Shown: positions 39,180 through 49,956 of the stretch, piece by piece | Numbering within the stretch: position 1 is the stretch's first letter | How the letters are laid out: each line of letters opens with the position of its first letter | Assembly (NCBI GenBank): GCA_014706385.1 | Contig: JACGZH010000007.1 | Coordinates: 1,371,501-1,435,500, forward strand | Length of the DNA stretch: 64,000 bases | Direction: 5' to 3' | Origin: Phaffia rhodozyma | Lineage: Eukaryota; Basidiomycota; Tremellomycetes; Cystofilobasidiales; Mrakiaceae | The notes under the pieces: model-generated | The model's input: the letters and a program-made list of their open reading frames with translations, nothing else | What the model was told of the DNA's origin: nothing | Databases searched by the model: none | Made by a program: the position numbers and the translations under genes

Positions 39180-39450
39180 TCTTGAAAGGATGAAGTTAAA
39201 CGGAAGAAAAAGTCAAGGCCAAAAGAACAATTCAAAAGATTCAAGGGATACTAGAATATGGGCTGTAAATTAGATCATGTGTATATCTCGCTCAACTTCA
39301 AGAAATCTCTTCAGACGTTCTTTCTCTTGTGTATCACGATGTGACTTTCCTCGAATGGGCTCTTCAGTTACTGAAAATTAAACGACCGACACATCCAGAG
39401 AACGACAAGGATTCTTTCTATATGTTTTAGTCTCCCCAACTCAAACCTCT

Positions 39451-41204
39451 TCAAAGCCTGCCTGACTGCTTTCCCTCCTTGACAGCACTCGCCCAGGACG
39501 TTCCTTCCTTGGTGAACGTTTCCTCCAACTCATCCTTGATCTTTCTCGGTAGGCCGACACCGGCGTAACCGAAGGAAGTGTACATCTGAACGGCCGACGC
39601 ACCGGCTCTCGCGAACTCTAAAGCGTCCGAACCGGAAGAGATCCCACCACAGCCGATGATGGGTGTCTCGACCGGTAGTCTAGCTCGAAGCGCGCGGACA
39701 ACTTTGAGAGCGAGGGGCTTGACCGGTGGACCGGAGAGACCGCCGATTTCTTTCTTGTTGGCTGTTGTTTGTTATTGTTGTTATGAACGTAGCAACACAC
39801 ACCTTCAAAACGTCAGGACTTATGATGCAAACAGTGAAAATTGTATGTCTATTGAGAAACTAGAAAGAAAAAAACGTACCGGATTGGAGATAGTCTGGCC
39901 TGGAAATCGTCGTATTACTAACGATGACACCGTCGACCTTGCTCTGCTTAATCGCTCTGGCAACATCATCGATCTCTTCCGTACCGAGATCCGGTGCGAT
40001 TTTGACCACGACCTTTGGTCGGACGCCGTCATGGGTCACCAAGCTATCCCTCTCTTTGACGACCGTGGTCAACAGCTGACCCAGCCTATCACCTCCTTGC
40101 AGCTTCCTCAGCCCAGGGGTGTTGGGTGAAGAAACATTGATGACGAGCACATCGGCGTACGGTCCGAAAGTTCGGACACCGAGCTTGTAGTCCTCATCGG
40201 AATCTGCGGCAGACACCTTGTTCTTGCCTAGGTTGATCCCAAGCAGCCGACCAGGAATGAGCGATCGGGGCAGACCAGGTGGAGGTAAAGGAGACGACGC
40301 GGGTCCCTTGGGGAAACACGAAGGAGGGAACATCGAAGGATGCGTTCGGTAGAAGGAATCCACTCGGTCTTGGATATGGGAAAGCGCGGTGGCGTGACCG
40401 AGAGAGTTGAAACCGTATCGGTTGATGACCGATTGATCTTCCACCAGTCGGAACATTCGTGGTTTCGGGTTCCCCGGCTTTGGTTTCAATAAAAGATTGG
40501 AGTATCGCATCAGCAACTCGTAGCATCTCAGATCTTAAGGAGTCCAGATTGGATGACTCACCTGAGGAAGAGGGGTCACACTGCCGATCTCGACGTATCC
40601 GAATCCAAGATCAAAAAGACCTGTTGACACAAAGAAAGACGATGGTTGTCAGTGTGATGTAAAGAGGTTATTTCCCAGAGTAGACAGAGCTCTGTCTCAC
40701 CATCGATGGCCTCGGCATGTTTATCGAATCCGGCTGCAAGACCGACTGGATTAGAGACCTTGTGTCCGAACAACTAGAGATTTCGTTGATTCAGCCAGAC
40801 AATCTAAAATCTCAGCTTGGACTCTACCGGAACATCGGAGAAAGAAGGAAAAAAGAAAGACTTACCTCGGTCGTTAGTCCCTCTGCATCAACCCCTCGAT
40901 CAACAGGTCGTCCGAACGGCAGTCTCAAAAGCTGAACGGCCAACCAATGACTCTGCTCCGCGTCCGTTAGCGCTCTCGCCAACGGCATGATCACTCCGGT
41001 GTGCACAGCTGCTCGAGAGTCGGTGTAATACGCATAGCCATAGAGGAGGGCTGCACTGGCGACGAGACCGGTGGTGTACGTTCGGAACGAGGACCGAAGT
41101 TTGAACGCGTACTCGGACGGAGGAGAGCTAGACTTGAGACGAGAACCGATAGGCAAAGCCAGCCTGACCACTGATGGCCGTGCGGTCAACATTCGAACAG
41201 ACAT
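39451..41204 (-). CDS. URA9: Dihydroorotate dehydrogenase (class 2, mitochondrial)
   Basis: FMN enzyme of the mitochondrial inner membrane oxidising dihydroorotate to orotate with ubiquinone, the fourth step of pyrimidine synthesis. Start at 41204 ([20 protein letters not shown], presequence). A TM anchor follows ([17 protein letters not shown]), then the class-2 N-terminal helices ([20 protein letters not shown]). The barrel has [84 protein letters not shown] (catalytic Ser type), [52 protein letters not shown] and [12 protein letters not shown] Pro-rich insertion of about 20 residues ([20 protein letters not shown]) precedes LLGINLGKN. It ends KQSGRL at 39451. Being class 2 makes it respiration-dependent, unlike cytosolic yeast Ura1. 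Gene symbol by analogy with non-Saccharomyces yeasts. Confidence 0.94.
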
Positions 41205-41520
41205 CGTATATTTCGTCGTGTTATCTGTCCGACGAAAGCCGAGACAGGAGTGAGCATGCTATTATACTGACAAAGAGACGTGAGAAGGATCAGCAGAAAG
41301 ACATACAAGCAAAAGGAAAGAAGTTGATCGTTGAGAGGGAAATGAAAAGATAAAAAAAAAAATTAAAAAAAAAAAAGAAAAAGAGGAAACACCGAGAAAC
41401 AACTTTCCATCATCTTCCCATCAGCTCTTGTTCATTCCAAGACGCATTTGAGAGCAGTGTCGATTGTTGTCTAGATATCTTCAAGCCGTTCCAATATCCT
41501 ACTTCTTGTAGAGTGTGTCT
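41205..41520. promoter_or_regulatory. Divergent DHODH/MSY1 promoter
   Basis: 316 bp between two divergent mitochondrial-enzyme genes, with a poly-A block (41350-41390) in the middle, as in nucleosome-depleted fungal promoters. No named site. Confidence 0.45.
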
Positions 41521-43690
41521 ATGTCCCTGTTCAAGCTGGGTAGAGCGTTCGGTGTGCGCTCCGGCCTTGCCTCCTCGTCTCTCTCCTCCTACTATTCCTT
41601 CGGCTCTCGCCGGTCGGTTGGAACCAACATCGTAGATGATCTAACCGAACGGGGATTTGTCGCTAATATCACCAGGTGAGTGATGTAACAAAGATTCCAA
41701 GTCCTTCTTTTAACTGGTACTGATCTGTCCTTGCTCAGTCCAAAGTTGAAGGAAGCAACGATGAAACCAATCTCGGTATACTTAGGTGTGGATCCTACGG
41801 CCAAATCTCTTCACGCCGGTAATTTGCTCGCCCTACTGGGTCTCCTTCACTTTCATATCAAAGGCCATCAAGTGTTTGCTCTTGTTCGTCCTGTTTGCTT
41901 CTACTGCTCGTCTCTGGGAATAAACTTGGCCTGATAGCCAATCTATGTTATTGACTCTCGATAGGTAGGAGGTTTCACAGGATCTATCGGTGATCCCTCA
42001 GGTCGATCGTCTGAACGACAAGCGCTGTCCCCAGCCACTCTCGCCCTCAACGTCGAGGCTATTACTTTTCAAATCAACACCTTCCTCGAGAGAGGCCAGA
42101 GATACGCAACAAAGTATTCATCAGACTATGGAACCGGAAAAGCTGGAGAACTCAAGTCACCGAAGGTGGTGAACAATATGGATTGGTCACAGGAGATCAC
42201 TCTGCTCGATTTCCTAAGGACAGTAGGGAAGGAAGTCAAAGTTCAGCACATGCTCAACAGAGACTCGTGAGTTGTCCCGGCTGCCAGTTGTTCTCCTCAT
42301 TTCCTAAGCTTCTTCAACAACTCTTGATATTCTTCTTCTCTTATACCAAAGTGTCAAGAACCGGCTGTCGTCGGAAGCAGGAATCTCTTTCACAGAGTTC
42401 ACCTACCAACTCCTCCAAGCGCAAGACTTCCTCCACCTCCATAAAACTCACCAGGTGACTCTTCAGTTAGGTGGATCCGACCAGTGGGGCAATATCACAG
42501 CCGGTATCGACCTCATTCATAGGTCATACTCGGCAGAGTCCCGGGAAGGGCACAGCAAATCCACACACACACCGGCAGAGATAGAGGAGAAAGAGGGCTT
42601 GGCTGTCAGGAAGGACAAAGCGTGGGGTTTGACCATACCGTTATTGACGACGAGTTCTGGAGAAAAGTTTGGAAAGAGCGTTGGAAACCCGGTCTGGTTG
42701 GACGATGGATTGACGAGCGTGTTTGACTTTTATCAGGTTCGTGTCATTAAACTGATCGCTGCTTTCCACCTATTGACCATGTCCTGTCGGAACTGATAAT
42801 CCTACGGAGAGTTGAATAGTTCTTCTTGAGAGTACAAGATGCAGATGTAGAGCGATACCTCAAGTTGTTCACGCTTCTTCCGTTGAAACAAATAGAAAAC
42901 ATCATGACCGATCATAACGTACGTTGTGTTTTTACTTTCCTCCATCCTCCTCCCTTCAACGCTTTTTACAAGGGAAATTTCCCCAACAACATGCGTCTTC
43001 CATGCGCACATCTTTTACTTGATTTACTGCAACATCTCGGACGGGACACTTCGAATTTGAATACTAATAAAATACTCCATTAGAACAAACCGGAGACTAG
43101 ATCAGCTCAACGGATATTAGCTTCTGAAGTGACGGAACTCGTACATGGCCGTTCGTCCTTTTCAGATATCTTGTTGTTGTTTTTTTTTGTTTTTTTTTTC
43201 TCTGATCTATCATTGACCGTACCACTCGATTGGAAACTCAATTGATAACAGAAAGAGGACTTTCGAAAGCCCAAACCCAGACAAAGATCATCTACGGCTC
43301 AGATCTCCCCACTTTGACCACCTCGGACGTGCTCGAGGCATTCACCGATGACCCGAGGTTGAAATTCATCAGCCGGGAAGATCTGGATACTAAAATCTCG
43401 GTGTTGATCGCAAAGGAGGGCATGGTTCCATCTAGACGTTCGTTTATCTCTCTCCTTTTTCCTCTGCTACTACCCATGATGGATTTTCCAACGCCAACTT
43501 TCATCAACTGCCACACACATATACAGGTGCAGCAAATACAATGATCACATCCGGTGGATTTACCCTCAACGGCCAAAAGGTAACCGATCCGCAATCGACA
43601 CTTTCCTCTGTCTGCTTGATCGACAAACAACTTGTGGTTCTCAAGCTGGGTAAAGCCGGAAACTTTGTGGTCTGTGTGAAAGATGAATGA
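41521..43690 (+). CDS. MSY1: Mitochondrial tyrosyl-tRNA synthetase
   Basis: Class I aminoacyl-tRNA synthetase charging mitochondrial tRNA-Tyr. Start at 41521 with a presequence ([20 protein letters not shown]). The N-terminal catalytic domain: [31 protein letters not shown] (HAGN in place of HIGH), [77 protein letters not shown] (tyrosine/tRNA site), [15 protein letters not shown] (KFGKS form of KMSKS). The anticodon-binding helices and an S4-like domain follow: [38 protein letters not shown], ending at 43690. This is the bacterial-type enzyme, as expected for mitochondria. About eight exons; two donors are GTTCGT (42737 and 43438). Divergent from DHODH. Confidence 0.95.
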
Positions 43691-43948
43691 TCTTCTTCTT
43701 TGTATCTTAAGTTGTATTTCATTTCCCTTATCTCAACGAGAGGGAAAAAAGACCATTAGACAGACAAGATGATCGAAGGTTTGGAATTGAAAAATGAATC
43801 AAATCCGTGCATAATGTTTCACACATCGTCGGGCTGAACAAGCGAGAACGCCGAGTGAAGAAACGATTCTAACTACCCTTTCATAAATATAAGATCAAGT
43901 TACCGTCTTTCAGAAAAAGGAAACATCTCTAGATAAGACAATTCTCCT

Positions 43949-46900
43949 TCAATCGACTCGAATTGCGGCTATCAAAATTTAAACCATGTAAAGTCAGCCA
44001 GGTGGTTTATGACCCGTATGGAAAAAAAGGATGGAGAAATGCATTGTAACGTACCATACAGCTTGCGAATCGCAAAGTACCTATCAAACAAAGAACCACG
44101 GAAGTTTAATAAAGACAACACGGATGGGGACGAGCACAGAAGAAAAGGACGCACGAAGCGATGAACCCGATGGATCCTGTGAGGAGGAAGTTGGCCATTG
44201 CCAGAAGAACTCTATTTTTTTGAGGTGCCCGGTAGTTGCAACATGATCAGCTCGATCTCCCGTTGGCAGCGACTGGATATGAGGAAAAAGAGCAAAGAAA
44301 ATCTTACAGGTATCCAAGGTAGAGGACCACACTGGACAGCCCATCTAGTGAGAGTCTCGAGCCCCAATAAAACAATCCATAGAGGAAAAGCCAGATAGAC
44401 GATCCACCGCCGATCAAGAACGAACGCCATTGCCATCTAATTCGTTGATTACACAAGCGTATCAAGTTTGATCAATAAATAAGGGCAAACGATCAGTCTC
44501 CCAGAACTTATCGTGAATGAACATAGTAAGGAGATGCAACAAACCGATACTCCTCAGCGCAAAGCGTAAAGTCTACAGATCGAAAGGTCAGTTAAATTCT
44601 TTTTTGTGTATAAACCGAAGTAAAAAATAAAAAAATTGAACGACAAAACTAAGGTCTTACAGGTGAAAAGAATAGTGATCGTAGCTGTGGTCAAGACAAC
44701 CACGCAGAAGGTCAAGAATAGGAATCCGAAAGCACTAAAATATCAATGTTTTGGCGAGTCATAGATCAGTATATGAGTGATGTGAAAGCTGAAGTATAAC
44801 GAGAAATGAACTGACTAGTACGCCTTGGATCCGAAGAGACTAGAAAGAACGACTGCGGTCATGAAAAAAGGAGGATTACAAATCAATCAGACACAGATCT
44901 GACGTCAAACACTGTGGGTACAAGAAAAGTATCGATGTACGCACAGAAAAGCTCGACAAACGCGGCCGCCCAGGGAAGTAGTCCCGCAAGCAACGTCGCA
45001 GGCTATCCGAAACAATAAGGATGGGTGAATATTGGAGTCGGTGAAGAAGCAGAGACATTATCCTGAGGACGCTTACCCATTTCTTCAGATACGTTGGACC
45101 CGGAGGGATCTGACGGGGAATCTGATTAACCTTAGTCGGGTGCTCAAACCCCTTATTCAGATTGAAGTGATCGGAAAAGAAAGGTCAGACAGCATGATCT
45201 TCACACCATATCATGATAATACAGTATTGTATATAAAAGTTTGGAAGACGCACTCCGTGTTTAATACCAAGGTAAGTCCCCAACACGTTGAGCGGGGTTG
45301 AGATCAAGAACCAAAGCGCCACAACGGCCAAGATCGTTCCGAACGGAACGGCTCCAGAGGACCCGCTTGACACGAGAACAAGGTTCAGTAGGAAGATGAC
45401 TGCAAAGACAATTCTGTGTTGATTCAATGGGAACATGGGAAGCAGGTCAGCGAATCTCATTCTGCTGTGGATGAGTGCATTGTTGAACGTGAACTTACGT
45501 GGGGAACAGGAAGGAGGTGATAAAGCCAAGCTTTCGGAAATCTTTTCCGTCCATTGAAGCAAACACTCTCGCCGAGACATATCCAGAAATACTGAAAAAA
45601 TTTATGACGGAAAGAAGCACTTAGTTGTTGTTCGAGGTTGCTTGGAAACACTATAAAAATAAAACAAGGAAGAAAGAACACATACACTCCGAAAAGGGTC
45701 CATGATAGGATCATGACTGTTGCCAAGCTTCCTCGGTTACTAGGGCTCAGGAATCCAAGAAGTGCAAACCCAAGCGTGACAAGGACCATGGCGGCCAGCT
45801 GAATTCCAGTACCGGTCATGGCCGATAGCAAAAGAGGATTGACGGGTGGTCGGAAAACCTCGCCATGAACGAGTTTCCAACCAAAGTCTTCCTGTACGTC
45901 CTCCTATTGTGAGCCAATATGTGTTGATGAGCACAACAGTATTCAAGATAAGGGCAACAAACGGAAGATTGATCAAAGAGGGCACTCACAGATAGATCAA
46001 CCGCATTGTATCGGTGAATATCCTTACCGACAGTTCGGATCAATACCATGCTGACCATCGTGCAGAGGAAGATAACGATGACGAGCGAGTTGATCAAGCT
46101 GAACCAGTGGATTTTGGGGTCGAACACGTGCAGATAGTTGTCCCACCGAAGTCCCCATGGGATCTTGGAGGGCTGTCGGCCGAGTTTGAAAAAGGTGTTA
46201 ATGACATCAGGATACACGACTGACGTCGAATGAGGCAGAGAGGAAGACAAGCTTACAATCCAAGCAACAGAGTAGGTGTAGAAAAGCTCGTTATCAGCAG
46301 TCTCGCTGAGGACCATCCTCGATGCTGATTGACAATTGGGTGTTGTTGATCCAGCTGTCATAGAAGCGGTTCTGGTTATATCGTTCAAGGGAAAAAAACG
46401 TGTCAAACAGAGCGTTACAAGAGGTACAAAGTAGGAGTGCAATATTCCGAGCTCACGATCGAGGGTTCATCAAGACGCCCACAACTCGGAACTTTTCATT
46501 GTCTCGAGTATGATACCTGAAATAAAAGGATGTGAAACGTGAGACCATCAGATACGTTGAATTTTGATGAACTGTTGAGTCAAAATGTGACTATCAAGAC
46601 ATACTGCAGGAAGATATCGAAATGGTTGTTGATAGCTGGGACTTCTGGATCAGTATCATCATCACCTCTAGAGCGATCGAGAGATTTTTAAACATCAAAT
46701 TGATTGGGTCAGCATCTTCAGCTGAGTCAAGTAACATCACTGATTTGAGCGCGGGCGAGACTTACAAGTTTACACCACCTATATCATAAAATTTCTCTTT
46801 CGTTCTGACATCAATTTTGATCTCTGCCGCTGGAAGCTTGTCCACCAAGAAGTTGAAGCCATAGTCTTCCTTGATGAGCTGGTTGATGAACGGCGCGTCA

Positions 46901-47807
46901 CCAGAAGGAACAGACGAGCTACATAACGTCTGACATGTCGAGCTGATGTCATGGTTGTCAAAAGACGAGGATGTAGGTAAAAAGAGAGAGAGAGAGGAAA
47001 ACCATTAAGATTTAAGGTCTTGTTTACCGTTTTCCGCGCGCGCTCGGAATTCTGATTATGATTACTTACTTTTCCAGCATTTTGATCTGTACGAAGCAAA
47101 CCGAAAAAGAGGTAAGCATACGAAATGAGCTGTGGACGTACAGAAGCAGTCTGATTGAAAGATGAAAAAGTGTCGGTCAACGAACTTCGAAGGGAGAACT
47201 CAGGATTCTGTCTCCAAATAGGATACTACCCAATCCTTCTGTCTGTTTTTGAGGTCCTCCTTCGGGCGAGCAAAAGTGAAACCGAGGATCGTAAAAGTCA
47301 TCTGTAGAGTACGTGGTTCAGGTCACAGTTTGTGTTCAGAAGCGGCTACGATAACTGCTTTAGGTTGTCATAGGCTTACACGAGATCATAGATCGCTGTA
47401 GGGTGTATCACGTAGGGTAGGCAAGCAAGATGAGCATACACATTTTCTGACAAACAGACGTGTTATACAACAAGGCAAGCCACTAACGAGTTTAGAATTA
47501 AGCATTGGCGCCAGGTGGTTGACAAACACCTCGACCTTTTCACCCTTTTTGTAGTCATGGGGAGCAGTTCCTGCGATTTATCAAGAGAACAGACGTGAGC
47601 CATCCGACTTCGAAGAAGACAACGGACGATTGTACCACAAAGAAAGCTCTCCATAAAACCGGCTGATCGTCTGGACAGATTCGATCTATAGGCAGAGAGA
47701 AAGATACGCGTTTATCCGATAGAACATAACCTACCAGGGAGATAGAAAGCGGACGCTCTAGGGATTGCGATCAACCCTGCCAACAGCAGGCTAGATATCT
47801 GAAGCAT
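43949..47807 (-). CDS. EMP70/TM9SF nonaspanin family protein
   Basis: Nine-TM endosome/Golgi protein of the yeast Emp70-Tmn2-Tmn3 family, involved in membrane protein sorting and adhesion. The start at 47807 gives a signal peptide (MLQISSLLLAGLIAIPRASA) and FYLPG. After an intron comes the conserved luminal GTAPHDYKKGEKVEVFVNHL. Further luminal parts: FINQLIKEDYGFNFLVDKLP and FYDIGGVNL, NHFDIF-type and YHTRDNEKF. DNELFYTYSV precedes the first internal TM. WDNYLHVFDPKIHWFSLINS, VIVIFLCTMVSMVLIRTVGK and DIHRYNAVDLS follow, then the hydrophobic block of eight further helices with GSSGAVPFGTILAVVALWF and PLNVLGTYLGIKHG. It ends ...GFIASCVLF, YFAIRKLY and AIRVD, close to the family's KxD/VD tail used for COPI/COPII recognition. 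Many small introns (more than ten); precise edges between 44500 and 46700 are approximate. Divergent from TAF8. Confidence 0.9.
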
Positions 47808-48076
47808 GTCTGGCTTTCAAGACGACGTGAATTGATAGGACACCAAGAAAAAGACCAAAAGATGATGGTGGATGATAGCCAAAAGATGGATGAGGCCAAC
47901 GAGATCAACGGCCAAGAATGCGGGCCCAGTGTGATCAAAAACTGTAACCAGGGCTTTCAGTTACCAAGCGCATACATCCATCAGCATACATCCATCATCC
48001 ACCCATCCATCCCAGCCGGCGATCATCACCCATACAGCATACAGACAGCCAGGAAGGTCGTTCAAACAGGTTCATC

Positions 48077-49163
48077 ATGTCTAGTTCAACAGTCAAGCAG
48101 GGACCGATCATCCCACCGTACGTGGCTTCGCATACGATCCAGTCTCTCATCGCTTCGGTCCTTCATCAAACGGGTTTTCAGGCAGCCCAGTCTTCGGTGA
48201 TGCTCGAACTAGAGGATCTCGTTGTGAACCGTTCGTGCTTCCCTCCTTCTTCTCACTTTCTTTTGCTCGTTTATGTCAGCCAAGATGGATAGATTGGCTA
48301 TCAGTGAACTGACGCGTCTTTTTCTGTTTTGTTCCTACAGAGATCACTGCGCTCGCAACGGCAGCTAAAGAGTACGCGTCTCTAGCGAACCGGATGGACT
48401 ATACTCCGTTCGATCTGTTGGAGGCATGTGAGGAAGAAGGCTTTTCAACTCATGATCTTTGGAAGACAGCAAAAAGAGGGAAACGTAAAGGTTTGGTCGG
48501 AATTTGTGAGGCCCTCTTCTGAACTTTTGTAAAACCTGCCGTTGCCGTTGCTGTTTGAGATCTGATCATGATATCATTGCATTGCATTGTGGTTCTATAG
48601 CAACACGCCAAGCGTTCGAAATTCTTCCTTCCCCTCCTTCCCCCCCACCATTTTTACCCTCGGACTCGGAAGACGACGAGCTGCTCTCTATTCAAGACAA
48701 CCCTTCGTCCTTTAAGAAGAGACGAAGCAAACGACAGAAGATTGCAGCTGCTTCGAGACCCGATCATATTCTTCCTCATGCCCCTCCATTTCCTCCGAAT
48801 CATTCGTACATGGCTACACCCGCTTCTGTACGTTTCTTCTACCACTGCTCAGCGATACCTGACTTCTAGTCTGACTATCAAACTACTTCGTTTCATTCAA
48901 ATACGATGAACAAAAACCTCTCTTAGCTCGCTCCGGTCCAAGCTCCTAAAGAACCACCAACAATCGCCTCGATGGACGCTAAGCTCGCTCAAACACGACT
49001 TGTCGAAGGCGCTCTCGCGAGACTGATCGGGAAAACAACTGGAAGAGACGGAAAGGATAAAAAGAGGGGCGTAGTAGGAGACAACGGAGAGAGAGACTTG
49101 GCAGGTGACTTGGGAATGGTCAACTATTGGGTTGGTATAGGGGGTCGAAGGAAAGGACTTTGA
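48077..49163 (+). CDS. TAF8: TFIID subunit TAF8
   Basis: Histone-fold subunit of TFIID that pairs with Taf10. Start at 48077 (MSSSTVKQGPIIPPYVASHT). The bromodomain-associated histone fold spans SHTIQSLIASVLHQTGFQAA, SSVMLELEDLVVN and, after an intron with a GTTCGT donor (48231), QITALATAAKEYASLANRMD and YTPFDLLEACEEEGF. A basic, acidic middle (SDSEDDEL, KKRRSKRQK) leads to the TAF8-specific C-terminal motif HAPPFPPNHSYMATP. The end has AKLAQTRLVEGALARLIGK and stops at 49161-49163. The PPFPPxHSYxxTP signature separates it from Taf3. Length, about 260 residues, is normal for fungi. Only 269 bp separate it from the divergent nonaspanin gene. Confidence 0.9.
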
Positions 49164-49956
49164 AGAGAGCACGAGTCAGTGTTCTTTGGGTGAGGACGGA
49201 AATGATCCGCAACGAGCCCACCGACATGCGAGGACGGATTTGAAACGCCAGCCGACGACATCCAACCAATACAGTATCAAAAGATTCAAAACAAAACATC
49301 GCCTCTCGAGAGACTATGTTCTATCTTCCCTCACCTCTCTTTTCGTGCCGACGATCCTGTTTAGGTCAACAGTTTATCCATCAGAAACTTGAGCCAGGAT
49401 GGATGAACGACGACATCGACAGACTGCGCAAAACCAACAGTAGATTGCACAAGCCAACAATTCAAACAATCATAGTCATAATAATCATTGCATCAACCTC
49501 AACATCCTCTTCACTCAATTGGTCAGAAGCCAATCTGAATGCGAGAGCAAGTAGACAAGCCGGAATCTTAAACAAGTGGAACGAGTACGAAAAGACGATT
49601 ATATGATTTGACACGCTATGATACCCGAATCGGATACAAGATAGATATGGTCTTCATTTCCTTTTTTTAAGCTTAACCAACAAAGAGGAATCACCGACGG
49701 ACAACCCAAAACCAACTGAAACACAAGAGATGAGATAGAGACAATGATGAGACCGGAAACAGAAAGGATGGAAGAGAAAACACAACGAGGGGTAATATGG
49801 TTATAAGAACAGAGCAAAAAAACAAGAGAGACAAAACCGAGGTTAAAGTAGAGAATGATGACATAACCAGATAGATAGCCAATGTCTTTAAATCTACTGA
49901 AAGTACACCTTTGATGTTTAAAAGCGTTAAACAAAAAAATCAGAGCCGATCTTAAG
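49164..49956. other. Convergent 3' flanks of TAF8 and BRE1
   Basis: 793 bp without a recognised gene. Open frames here (49316-49606 + and 49599-49934 -) are Ser/Ile-rich and motif-free. The BRE1 terminal exon may extend into 49890 if an alternative splice acceptor is used. Confidence 0.45.
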
